A DNA stretch of 64,000 nt. It comes from Holophagaceae bacterium. GTDB taxonomy: Bacteria; Acidobacteriota; Holophagae; Holophagales; Holophagaceae. Position 1 is the first letter of the stretch, and the number at the start of each line of letters is the position of its first letter. Below, in pieces: positions 53,908 to 62,605 of the stretch. The DNA is taken from assembly GCA_016710635.1 (NCBI GenBank), contig JADJVL010000007.1, positions 186,001 to 250,000 on the forward strand, given 5' to 3'. The notes under the pieces are model-generated. The model did no database searches, was not told the origin of the DNA, and saw only the letters and a list, made by a program, of their open reading frames with translations. Position numbers and translations under genes: made by a program.

Positions 53908-56045
53908 TGTCACGCGCCACAGCCCTTCTGTTCAGCCTCGCGGCCCTGCACGCCCCGGCCCTGGCCACGGCGCGGAAGCAGGGGACGCCGCCGCCCATGC
54001 GGGTGGGCCTCGATACCCAGGGCACGGAGTGGCTGGTGGGCCTCGAAGGGGGCGGCGAAGTGCGCAGCCGGAGCGGACGCGCGCTGATGAAGGTGCGGGA
54101 GGGCGAGAAGCTGCGCCTCTGGTGGGACAGCCGGGGCGAGGCGGATCCCACGGACGAGTTCCGCATCCAGGTGGGCCGGGCCAGTTCCGCGAAGGACGCC
54201 GACGCCCTGATGGCGAAGCTCAAGGCCGCCGGCGAGGCGCCGGAAAAGAAGTTCGTGGCGGACGGCGGCACCTGGCGGGTGCTCACGGGCCACTTCGAGA
54301 CCGTGGAGGCCGCGGACCCCATCCTGCAGAAACTCCAGGCGGCGGGCTACGACGAGTTGTGGGTCGCTTCGGAAGCGAGGCCCGGCAAGGCCCGGAAGGG
54401 CCGGGCGCTGTATGCCATCACGGACCGCTACGAGCGCCGGCCCCTGCCGGCGGAAGGCGTGTCCCTCTGGGCCCGGAACGAGGTGATCAGCCTCGGCGGC
54501 AAGGGCCGCTACCGCGGGAAGCTGGAAGTCTTCCCCAATGCCCTGGGCCGCCTCACGGTGGTGAACGAGCTGGACATGGAAACCTACGTGCGGGGCGTGG
54601 TGCCCCGGGAGATGGGGGCCAACGAATTCCCGGCCCTGGAGGCCCTGAAGGCCCAGGCGGTGGCGGCGCGGACCTACGCCATGGCCAACAAAGGCAAGCG
54701 CGCTTCCGAAGGCTTCGACCTGCTGGATACGGTGGCGGACCAGGTCTACGGCGGCGCCGGCGGCGAGCAGCCCCTCACGGACCAGGCGACCCGGGAGACC
54801 GCCGGGCTGGTGGCGACCTTCGAAGGCCGGCCCATCCAGGCCCTCTTCACGGCGAATTCCGGCGGGGCGACGGTGGACAACACCCATGTCTTCGGCGGGC
54901 CCCAGCCCTACCTGAAGGGCGTGTCGAACTACGCGGCGAAGCCGCTGACCCTGCCCTTCAAAGGTCTGGTGGACCCGGGCCCGGACCAGGGCTGGCTCAA
55001 CGCCGAGCTCCTGCGGATGGGGGGCTTCGGCATCATCCAGACCTCCTGGCTGAACGCCGGGGCCATGACGGCGCCCCTGAAGGGTTCGGACCTGCTGGGT
55101 CCCCTGTCGCGCCTGGCGTCGCGGTTCTGGCTCACGCCGCCCCAGGCCAGTCTGGACCAGGGCCCGAAGCTCTACCTCTGGATGGCGCGGAGCTTCGGCT
55201 TCGATCAGGTCGTCGAAGGCCTGGAGCAGCCCCAGGATGCGGCGTACTTCCTCGGCGACGCGGCGGTGGAGCCCAAGGACCGCCTGCTGGCGGCCTTCCT
55301 CACCCGCCGGGGCATCGTGCCGGCCAGCCTCTGGAAGCAGGCGGCGCCCACCCTGGGCCAGGGCCTGTCGGTGCTGGCGCGGCTGTGGGCCGAAGTCGAG
55401 CCGCCGGAAATCCTCGAGGGCACGCTCCTGATGGACGGCACCGTGCGCCGGAAGAATGCGACCCCGGAGCCCCTGCTCCTGGCGCCCCAGATCCTGCTGG
55501 CGGAAGAGGCGCCCGGGGGCACCCTGCGCCTGCTCGGCGATGCGGCGATCCAGGTGGGCGACCGGGTGCGGTGGATGCCCCAGAGCGCGGAGGGCTCCAG
55601 CAAGGTGCTGATCCGCCGTCTGGACCCGGACGGCGCGGCCCTGGACCGCTACAACCCCACCGCCCACTGGAAGGAGCTGGTGAAGGACGCGGACCTCGTG
55701 GCGCGGCTGCAGAAGCGGGTGGCCCTTCAGGGCATCCGGGAGCTGCGTCTGCAGCACAACGCCAACGGCCGCGTCCTGGACCTGCAGGTCATCGACAGCG
55801 GCGGCCGCGCCCACGCCTTCACCGGCATGCGCATCCGCCTGGCCCTGGGCCTGAAGGACAACCCCTTCCGGGTGTTGACCGTGGGCAGCGGCGTGAAGAA
55901 GACCTGGATCTTCTACGGCCGCGGCTGGGGCCACGGCGTGGGCATGGACCAGACCGGCGCCTACGGCCTGGCCCTGGAAGGCTGGAGCTTCGACGCCATC
56001 CTGAAGCGCTACTACCGGGGCATCGAGCTCACGAAGTCCTACTAG
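53907..56045 (+). CDS. SpoIID/LytB-domain secreted protein
   Basis: A 712-residue protein with a signal peptide (1-22). The first part includes a SPOR-like stretch (about 85-160, with EFRIQVGRASSAKDAD), and the rest a SpoIID domain: NELDMETYVRGVVPREMG, LKAQAVAARTYAMANKG, TANSGGATVDNT, and the terminal GWGHGVGMDQTGAYGLA. Such proteins are peptidoglycan lytic transglycosylases acting on denuded glycans. The central region is longer than typical. TGATG overlap with the hydrolase upstream. The SPOR-like part is an inference. Confidence 0.85.
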   Translation: MSRATALLFSLAALHAPALATARKQGTPPPMRVGLDTQGTEWLVGLEGGGEVRSRSGRALMKVREGEKLRLWWDSRGEADPTDEFRIQVGRASSAKDADALMAKLKAAGEAPEKKFVADGGTWRVLTGHFETVEAADPILQKLQAAGYDELWVASEARPGKARKGRALYAITDRYERRPLPAEGVSLWARNEVISLGGKGRYRGKLEVFPNALGRLTVVNELDMETYVRGVVPREMGANEFPALEALKAQAVAARTYAMANKGKRASEGFDLLDTVADQVYGGAGGEQPLTDQATRETAGLVATFEGRPIQALFTANSGGATVDNTHVFGGPQPYLKGVSNYAAKPLTLPFKGLVDPGPDQGWLNAELLRMGGFGIIQTSWLNAGAMTAPLKGSDLLGPLSRLASRFWLTPPQASLDQGPKLYLWMARSFGFDQVVEGLEQPQDAAYFLGDAAVEPKDRLLAAFLTRRGIVPASLWKQAAPTLGQGLSVLARLWAEVEPPEILEGTLLMDGTVRRKNATPEPLLLAPQILLAEEAPGGTLRLLGDAAIQVGDRVRWMPQSAEGSSKVLIRRLDPDGAALDRYNPTAHWKELVKDADLVARLQKRVALQGIRELRLQHNANGRVLDLQVIDSGGRAHAFTGMRIRLALGLKDNPFRVLTVGSGVKKTWIFYGRGWGHGVGMDQTGAYGLALEGWSFDAILKRYYRGIELTKSY

Positions 56046-56052
56046 GGGCGTC

Positions 56053-56733
56053 ATGCCCGTCTTCCAGCTCAGCCACCGCGTCGCCTTCCCCGATCCGGAT
56101 CTCGCCGAGGCGGACGGCCTGCTGGCGGTGGGCGGCGATCTCTCTCCCGCGCGCCTGCTCCTGGCCTATTCCATCGGCGTCTTCCCCTGGTTCAACGAAG
56201 GCGATCCCATCCTCTGGTGGAGCCCGGATCCCCGGTGCGTGGTGCTTCGCGGCGAGGAGCACATTCCCAGGTCCACCCTCCGGAAGTTCAAGCGCGGCGA
56301 CTTCGAGATCCGGTTCGACACGGCCTTCGAGGCGGTCATGCGCGCCTGCGCCGAGCCGCGGGAAGGGCAGGAGGGCACCTGGATCTCGGAAGCCATGGTG
56401 GAGGCCTACGCGGCCCTCCACCAAGCCGGCTACGCCCACAGCATCGAAGCCTGGCAAAAGGACCGGCTGGTCGGCGGCCTCTACGGCGTCAGCCTCGGCG
56501 CCGCCTTCTTCGGAGAGAGCATGTTCACGCGGGTGCCCGATGCGTCGAAGGCGGCCTTCGCGGCGCTGTGCGAGAAGGCGTGGGGCTGGGGCTTCCACTT
56601 CATCGACGCGCAGGTGCCGACGGAGCATCTGGCGCGGCTGGGGGCGCGGAAGGTCGGGCGGGGGGAGTTCAGGGCGTGGTTACGAAACGCGATGGAGGGA
56701 ACGACACAAGTGGGTATCTGGACTTCACAATAA
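56053..56733 (+). CDS. aat: Leucyl/phenylalanyl-tRNA--protein transferase
   Basis: A 226-residue Aat of normal length. Visible signatures: GLLAVGGDLSPARLLLAY, YSIGVFPWFNEGDPILWWSPDPR, GEEHIPRSTLRK, VGGLYGVSLGAAFFGESMF and FHFIDAQVPTEHLARLGAR. It adds Leu or Phe to the N-terminus of Arg/Lys-starting proteins as a degradation tag for ClpS/ClpAP. It starts seven bases after spoIID-like and ends the operon. DNA composition shifts to lower GC just after it. Confidence 0.95.
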   Translation: MPVFQLSHRVAFPDPDLAEADGLLAVGGDLSPARLLLAYSIGVFPWFNEGDPILWWSPDPRCVVLRGEEHIPRSTLRKFKRGDFEIRFDTAFEAVMRACAEPREGQEGTWISEAMVEAYAALHQAGYAHSIEAWQKDRLVGGLYGVSLGAAFFGESMFTRVPDASKAAFAALCEKAWGWGFHFIDAQVPTEHLARLGARKVGRGEFRAWLRNAMEGTTQVGIWTSQ

Positions 56734-56812
56734 CCCTTGCAGGTCGGGCCAAAGTCGACCGTCACAGCGCATTGATATTGTCGTGCTGCATAACAGCGCC
56801 CTGGAGAAATAG

Positions 56813-57277
56813 TCAGGGCGCACCAGCAAGGAACGAACAGAGATGATCTCTCACTCCAACTGCGGCTTGGAGCGCGATGTTCTCAAACACACTTTCAGGT
56901 TGCATAGGATGGGCAGACGATTCGGTGTTATTCGGGCCGAACACGAACCAGTGGTCTTGACCAGGGAAGAAGCCATCGGGCCCGAGCCTTGCTCGATCGC
57001 GCCAATGGCAGTGGCCTACGGTGAGTGCGGACTCGCTAAGCGACTTCCCGAAATTGCTCCAGTCCTGCTGCAGCTCTCGTACCTGATGATCAGATATTCG
57101 ACCAGCCTCCACATAAAAGCTCCCGCCGTACTTGTTGAAGAGGATCATCAGCATCTGATGCTCCCCGTTTATGCGGCGTCTGAAATGAGGAAGGCTACCT
57201 TTGAAACCGAGTGCGCGGATTTGGGGGATCAGGAATCGATTGATTGCCTTCTGCATCATTTCACGATCAATTGCCAT
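56813..57277 (-). CDS. DUF4304 protein
   Basis: A 154-residue protein of the DUF4304 type: an N-terminal helix (MAIDREMMQKAINRFLIPQ), GFKGSLPHFRRR, MLMILFNKYGGSFYVEAG and a C-terminal helix. The family is of unknown function and is frequent in accessory gene sets. Base composition is markedly less GC-rich than the flanking housekeeping genes, pointing to acquisition by transfer. ATG 57277 is preferred over 57295 because it starts the family-like helix. It stands alone with no obvious partner. Confidence 0.65.
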   Translation of the reverse strand: MAIDREMMQKAINRFLIPQIRALGFKGSLPHFRRRINGEHQMLMILFNKYGGSFYVEAGRISDHQVRELQQDWSNFGKSLSESALTVGHCHWRDRARLGPDGFFPGQDHWFVFGPNNTESSAHPMQPESVFENIALQAAVGVRDHLCSFLAGAP

Positions 57278-57414
57278 GGGCGGCCTCACGGCCAATTATG
57301 CAACCGACAGGTTTGAATGAAATTTCCAGAATCCAGACAGTGCGCAGTGCTCTGTCCGTTGACTCCACCTGCCTCCCACGCAGGCGCCGGCAGGGGTCGG
57401 TTGGAGGGAGGCTG

Positions 57415-57711
57415 TCATTCGACTACCGGCCGAAGCCGCATCCCCAGCGCATGAACTACCTTTAAGATCGTCCCCAGCTCCGGATTCCCATCCTCCGACA
57501 AGGCGCGGTACAGCGACTCTCGGCTCAGGCCGACGGCCCGCGCGACTTCAGTCATCCCTTTCGCACGCGCGATGGCGCCCAGCGCGACGGCGATGAGACG
57601 CGGATCGCCACCCTCCATGGCGGCCTCGAGGTAGGCCGCCATGGAGGCTTCGTCCTGGAGGTGGCGCGCGGCGCCGTAGCGGCGGGTCACGGTCTTCGTG
57701 GATTGGGTCAT
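57415..57711 (-). CDS. HigA-type addiction-module antitoxin without visible toxin
   Basis: A 98-residue protein matching COG3636 antitoxins (putative addiction module antidote): GDPRLIAVALGAIARAKG, then a helix-turn-helix AVGLSRESLYRALSEDGNP followed by LGTILKVVHALGMRLRP. These are normally preceded by a RelE/HigB-type toxin gene. The 160 bases upstream (57712-57870) contain stops in all minus-strand frames and nothing toxin-like. It may be an orphan antitoxin left after toxin loss, or a free-standing regulator. Confidence 0.75.
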   Translation of the reverse strand: MTQSTKTVTRRYGAARHLQDEASMAAYLEAAMEGGDPRLIAVALGAIARAKGMTEVARAVGLSRESLYRALSEDGNPELGTILKVVHALGMRLRPVVE

Positions 57712-58086
57712 GGGTTCACTTCAATGTTCTTGGGCCGACCTCTTCAAAACGAGGTCGATGCACCGCGCGATGGAAGAGTAGTCTTTGGGTCATATGTTGC
57801 AAAGAAAAATGCTAGGCGCACCTCCCTTAACTATGAGATTCCAAGGCAGGCGAACCTAGAGGCACAGCCAACGTAATTCTTGGTGTGCCCCTTCATTGCT
57901 GGACCATTCGCCGCATCTTCTGCGGGGACTACCCAATCTAATCTCCGCAGAAGATGCGGAGATTGCCACGCGGCAGGGCCTGCCCCTGGCGTCTCCAACG
58001 GCACTTGGATTCGCTCCTCCCTCCGCGTCGCTCCAGTTGGAACGAACCTCGCCCAGATCATCGCGAAGGCTGAGCCTATGGCCCTG
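57712..58086. other. Gene-free accessory stretch with a 15-bp inverted repeat
   Basis: This 375-bp region has lower GC and no supported gene. It contains a perfect inverted repeat: CCGCATCTTCTGCGG (57911-57925) and CCGCAGAAGATGCGG (57945-57959) around a 19-base loop. The antitoxin regulatory region must lie at its left end. No transposase, direct repeat or integrase was recognised nearby. Confidence 0.5.
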
Positions 58087-59554
58087 CTACCGGCGCCCTC
58101 CCACCCGTCCAAGAAACACCTGCCGCTCCGCCGGGTTCTCGATCTCGTTCGCCAGCAGCCGGAAGAGCTCGCCCTCGTCCTGCGTCCTGGCCGCGGCCCG
58201 GCGCACCAGCGCCTTCGCCACGCCGCCGAGGTGCTGCGCCAGTTCCGCCTCGGCGCGGGCGAGGACGGCGGCGTCGAGGGGAGATGCTGATGCCTGGGAG
58301 GCGGGCTGGCTGCTCCGGGGACCGGAGGGCTGGCCGGAAGGATGCCCCGACGGATGGGATGCAGGCTGCGATGCCGGACCCGATGCACGCCCGCCGCCGT
58401 AGGCCTTCACGAAGGCCGCCCGGGCCGCCGCGTCCCGGATCTCCGAGGCGACGGCCTCCACCACCTGGGCGTGGCTGGCGCCGCGCTTCGCCGCGGACCT
58501 CACCACCACGCCGGCGATGGGGCCGATGTGGGCGGCGAGACCGGATGTGATCTGCTTCAGGGCGTCGCTGTCCAGGGGCTCCTCCGAGGCTGACCGCGGC
58601 GAGGACGGCCCGGTATGGCGATGCCTCCTGCACCAGCAGGCGCTGGGTGGCGGCGAAGAGGGTGGAGACTTCCGAGCCGGGATCGGGATCGATGTCCCGC
58701 AGGGCCTCCCGGAAGGCGGCCACGGTCTGGGGCCGGTCCTCCTCCGCGGGGGCCAGGGCCCAGTCGATGGCCTTGAGCAGGCCGTCGCTGTAGAGAGCGT
58801 GTTCACCCACCGCAATGGCGGCCTGCATGGGGTCATGGCGGACCCGGGCCGGTGCCTCCGGCGGATTGGCTCCCGTGACCATCCAGTAGAGCACTCCGCC
58901 GAAGGCGTAGAGATCGCTCCAGGGTCCCTGGTGCCCATGGGCGTGGTACTGCTCCAGGGGCGCATAGCCCGGCGAAACCACCACCGTCAGCTCGCTGTCG
59001 GCGTCCACCACTCGCGCCGACCCGAAATCCAGCAGCACCGGGCTGCCGTCCTCCCGGATGAAGATGTTGTTGGGCTTGATGTCCCGGTGCAGGTAGCCCG
59101 CGCCGTGGATGGTCTCCAGGCCGTCCAGCAGGGGCGCCGCCAGGGCCAGCACGGTGCTTTCCGGCAGGGGGCGGTGGCGCTTGATCCAGGCTTGCAGGGT
59201 CTGCCCCTCCACGAACTCCATCACCATGTAGGCGGTGCCGAAGGCTTCGAAGAAGCGCAGCACCCGCACGATGCCCGGATGCCGGAAGGCGGCCAGGGTG
59301 CGGGATTCGTAGAGGAAGCGCCCGCGGCCCCAGTCGAAGGCCCGCTGGTTCTCCTCGGAACGGGGCCGCAGGGTCAGATCCTCCCCGCGCACCATCAGGT
59401 CTCCGGGTAGATATTCCTTGATGGCCACCTTCAGGTTCAGGTTGGTATCCACCGCCAAGTAGGTGACCCCGAAGCCCCCCATCCCCAGGGTGGACTGGAT
59501 GCGGTACTCCTGGAGGAAGGAGCCCGGCGGCAGGGTGATCCCGGTGTGCTGCAT
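58087..59554 (-). CDS. Ser/Thr protein kinase with duplicated C-terminal domain, single-base frameshift
   Basis: About 488 residues if one base near 58588-58589 is removed. The kinase domain spans about 15-285: glycine loop LGMGGFGVTY, VAIKE, catalytic HRDIKPNN (His156), DFGSAR. The frame then breaks after YRAVLAAV; the other frame continues with SEEPLDSDALKQITSG. The restored tail holds two copies of a roughly 60-residue domain (LDSDALKQ...AAFVKAYG and LDAAVLAR...QVFLGRVG) joined by a Ser/Pro/Gln linker. There is no membrane helix. ATG 59554 is chosen over GTG 59560 for spacing from a G-rich site. The upstream gene encodes a haem sensor, which may feed it. Confidence 0.75.
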
Positions 59555-59567
59555 GCCCACGCCCCCC

Positions 59568-60440
59568 TCAGCCCTCGTCGATCATGCGGATGGCCTTGTC
59601 CAGGCTGCGGTGCATGCGGTTGATGGACTTCGCCAGCACCGCAATCTCGTCGCTCCCGCCTTCCGGCAGGTCCGGCATGTCCATCTCGCCGGTGCTGATC
59701 TTGTCGGCCACCGAGGACATGCGGCCGAGGGGCCGGACCACCAGGGTGGAGAGCATCAGGTTGAGGATGATGAAGAGCAGGGCGAAGACCCCCGCGAGGG
59801 AGGCCATGAAGGTGTAGAAGGCCCGCTGGGCGTTCGCCACCGGCAGGGCCATGGGCACCGACACGATCTGGGCGCCGACGATCTCGCTGAGCTTCCAGCC
59901 GAAGCCGTTGCCCGGGCCGTAGAGCTTCACCATCGCCGCCGGCGCGGTGTCGGGAGTGGTGTGGCAGCTGAGGCAGGCGGCGTCCTTCACCTGCAGGGGC
60001 CGGGCGAGGTAGAGGCTCAGCCCCGTGGGCGTGGACCGAACCCCGGTGAACTCATGGCGGTCCTCGTGGTTGCGGAACTCGTTGACGATGTCCGTCTCCC
60101 ACTCCACCGCGCGGTTGCGCGGGTTCGTCGGGTTCAGCGCCGCCTCCTTGTAGGCATAGTCGGGATACTTCTTCTTCAGCTGAAGCATGATCTCCGTGGC
60201 GGAATAAGCAGGCACGGACTGGGGCAGGAACTCGCCGTCCACCACCCGCAGGTTGGGCCGCACCTGGCCCACGGTGTAGGACCGCATGGATGCCGCGGCC
60301 TCCATCATCACTCCGGCGGTGCGCAGCACGTCCTCCCGGGCGTTCCGCTGGAGCAGGCCATAGGACACGTAGCCCGAGGCGCCTAACCCCACGAGGAAGA
60401 CCAGCAGCAGGACCAGGTTGAACTTGACCCTCAACCCCAT
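59568..60440 (-). CDS. Membrane haem sensor: Tll0287-like (DUF3365) domain plus HAMP
   Basis: A 290-residue inner-membrane protein. TM1 (6-28), a periplasmic Tll0287-like domain with a c-type haem site CLSCH at 156-160, TM2 (209-232) and a HAMP domain (about 233-285). It ends after the HAMP domain with no histidine kinase or methyl-accepting domain. The gene sits 13 bases before the kinase ATG on the same strand, so the pair may form a redox- or gas-responsive signalling unit that reaches the kinase directly. The latter is inference. Confidence 0.85.
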   Translation of the reverse strand: MGLRVKFNLVLLLVFLVGLGASGYVSYGLLQRNAREDVLRTAGVMMEAAASMRSYTVGQVRPNLRVVDGEFLPQSVPAYSATEIMLQLKKKYPDYAYKEAALNPTNPRNRAVEWETDIVNEFRNHEDRHEFTGVRSTPTGLSLYLARPLQVKDAACLSCHTTPDTAPAAMVKLYGPGNGFGWKLSEIVGAQIVSVPMALPVANAQRAFYTFMASLAGVFALLFIILNLMLSTLVVRPLGRMSSVADKISTGEMDMPDLPEGGSDEIAVLAKSINRMHRSLDKAIRMIDEG

Positions 60441-60652
60441 GGGAGGCCTCCGTGGTTAAAGCGGATTCGGTGTGAGTCGGGGGCGGGGATTCCGCCAGAG
60501 TTCCGGGCTTGGTGTCCGCCCATGCTACGGCCGATGGGGGTTGAAGGCACCCTGGTCCCTCCTGAAAAATCCAGCGGGCCTGAAGCATCTTTCTAGTTCC
60601 ACCCCGAGGGAATCGGCGTCATTTTGGGCGCACCGTTCCCCGAGGTCACGCC

Positions 60653-62305
60653 GTGCGCATCTTCTCCCCGCTCCTGCTGGTGTCATCCCTGTTGCTCGCC
60701 GCGGGCGGGCCCGAGGCTTCCCTGCGGGAGCCGGCGGGCTGGAAGCCCTTCCGCCTTGGGCGCCATCACCGCAAGGTCTCCACCAGGGTGCCCGCGGCGC
60801 AGCGGGCCTTCGACCAAGGCCTGGTCTGGGCCTACGCCTTCAACCATGACGAATCCGTCCGGGCCTTCCAGGAGGCGGCGCGGCTGGACCCGGGGCTCGC
60901 CATGGCGTGGTGGGGCATCGCCCTCGTGAATGGCCCCCACATCAACAATCCGACCCTGGACGACGCCCACGCGAAGGCGGCCTGGGAGGCCCTGCTGGAG
61001 GCGAAACGGCGGGCGGGCGCCGCCAGCCCGGTGGAGCAGGGGCTGATCGCGGCCCTGGAGCAGCGCTATGCCCAGCCCAACCCCGCGGACCGCAAGGCGC
61101 TGGATGCGGCCTACGCCCAGGCGATGGCGGCGCTGGCGGCCAAGTACCCGCAGGATGCGGATGTGGTCGCCCTCGCCGCCGAGGCGCTCATGGACGTGCG
61201 GCCCTGGGACCAGTGGACCCGCGCCGGCGAGCCCCAGCCGGGCACGCAGGAGATCCTGGCGGCCCTGCGCCGCGCGCTGCTGCGCTCGCCGGACCACCCG
61301 CTGGCCCTGCATCTCACCATCCACGCCACCGAGGGCTCGCCGCACCCGGAGCGCGGGAAGGCCGCGGCGGACCGGCTGCGTCTCCTGGTGCCCGATGCGG
61401 GACACCTCCTGCACATGCCGGGCCACACCTACGCCCGCATCGGGGACTGGCAGGGCGCGGCCCAGGCGAATGTGCGTGCGATGGAGGCGGACGCGCGCTA
61501 CAAGGCCCGCCAGCCGGAGATCGGGTTCTACGGGCTGTACATGGTGCATGACGCCGACTTCCTCGCGTACACGGCGCTCATGGAAGGGCGCAAGGAGGTG
61601 GCCCTCGCCCAGACCAAGGCCGTGGTGAGCGCTTTTCCCCTGGCCTGGGTGGTGGAGAACGCTTCCTTCGTGGATTCCTTCCAGTCCCGATATTGGGAGG
61701 GCCTGAAGCGGTTCGGGCTGTGGGAGGAGCTGCTGGCGCAGCCCGCGCCGGATGCGCGCCTGCCCCTGTCCACGGCCTACTGGCATGCCCTGCGGGGCAC
61801 GGCCTTCGCCGCCACGGGGAAGGTTGAGGAGGCGCTGAAGGAGCAGGCCGCCTTCGAGGCCGCCCAATCGAAAATTCCGGAGGGCTTCACCTGGGGCTCC
61901 AATGCCGCCGGCCCTGTGCTCCAGGTGGCCAAGGCCTACCTCGCCGGCGAGATCGCCTTCCGGCAGGGGAAGGTGGACGAGGCGGTGGCCCAGCTGACGG
62001 AAGCGGCGAAGCAGGAGGACGCCCTCAAGTACGACGAGCCGCCGGCCTGCGTGATCCCTTCCCGCCACGCCCTGGGCGCGGTGCTGCTCAGCGCCAGGCG
62101 CGCGAAGGAGGCCGAAGCCGTATACCGGGCGGACCTCCAGGCCTACCCCGCCAACTACTGGTCCCTGCTGGGGCTCTCCCAGGCGCTGACCGCCCAGGGG
62201 AAGACCGCTGAAGCCGCCAAGGCCTCCGCTGCCCTGAGGAAGGCCCAGGCCCGGGCGGACCAGAAGGCCGCGACCAGCTGCCTCTGCGTGAAGGCCACAG
62301 ACTGA
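60653..62305 (+). CDS. Secreted TPR protein
   Basis: A 550-residue exported protein with a signal peptide (1-17) and TPR-like helical repeats: FDQGLVWAYAFNHDESVRAF, EAARLDPGLAMAWWGIAL near the start, and YLAGEIAFRQGKVDEAVAQL and YRADLQAYPANYWSLLGLSQAL near the end. A conserved-looking LHLTIHATEGSPHPERG and HLLHMPGHTYARIGDW segment in the middle resembles large TPR proteins often encoded beside multi-haem cytochromes and peroxidases. GTG 60653 with GAGG upstream is chosen. It precedes a di-haem peroxidase gene by 300 bp. Confidence 0.75.
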   Translation: MRIFSPLLLVSSLLLAAGGPEASLREPAGWKPFRLGRHHRKVSTRVPAAQRAFDQGLVWAYAFNHDESVRAFQEAARLDPGLAMAWWGIALVNGPHINNPTLDDAHAKAAWEALLEAKRRAGAASPVEQGLIAALEQRYAQPNPADRKALDAAYAQAMAALAAKYPQDADVVALAAEALMDVRPWDQWTRAGEPQPGTQEILAALRRALLRSPDHPLALHLTIHATEGSPHPERGKAAADRLRLLVPDAGHLLHMPGHTYARIGDWQGAAQANVRAMEADARYKARQPEIGFYGLYMVHDADFLAYTALMEGRKEVALAQTKAVVSAFPLAWVVENASFVDSFQSRYWEGLKRFGLWEELLAQPAPDARLPLSTAYWHALRGTAFAATGKVEEALKEQAAFEAAQSKIPEGFTWGSNAAGPVLQVAKAYLAGEIAFRQGKVDEAVAQLTEAAKQEDALKYDEPPACVIPSRHALGAVLLSARRAKEAEAVYRADLQAYPANYWSLLGLSQALTAQGKTAEAAKASAALRKAQARADQKAATSCLCVKATD

Positions 62306-62605
62306 GGCGCACCCCGCCCGGGGCATACCCCGGAGCGAAGGCCAGCAGCTTTTGCCCGATGGCCGGGTCGGGAGCGGACAAGGCCCGCGCTGTTGAGGGT
62401 CAGCGGCATGCAGCGTGATGCTGGGATCTCGATGCGCGGGTGGCTGTCGCATCCGGACGGGCCGCGCCTCCGCCACTGGGACCCGCCCACTTGCAGTTCA
62501 GCCACGACCCCTCGCCATCGGGAACGGCGACTCCAAACCGGGCGAGGCGCTTCCGATCCTGGGGTCGGCAAGCGGGCCCGACGGCCCCCATTCCAGGAGG
62601 CATCC
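62306..62605 (+). other. 300-bp gene-free gap before the peroxidase gene
   Basis: A weak hairpin lies at 62318-62333 (CCGGGG, four-base loop, CCCCGG) just behind the TPR gene and may be a terminator. AGGAGG at 62595-62600 is the ribosome site of the next gene. I see no further gene or site in the rest, and no clear promoter. Confidence 0.4.

Noticed and set aside
57330..57400. tRNA-like 3' end or attachment site (GACTCCACCTGCCTCCCACGCA region)
   Set aside because: A few bases resemble a T-arm and acceptor end, but no anticodon or D arm and no matching second copy was found.
57712..57870. RelE/HigB-type toxin gene partnering the antitoxin
   Set aside because: All minus-strand frames contain early stops and no toxin-like residues were found.
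62393..62605. N-terminal extension of the peroxidase to 62393
   Set aside because: The extension is not hydrophobic, and the AGGAGG-positioned ATG at 62606 begins a proper export signal.
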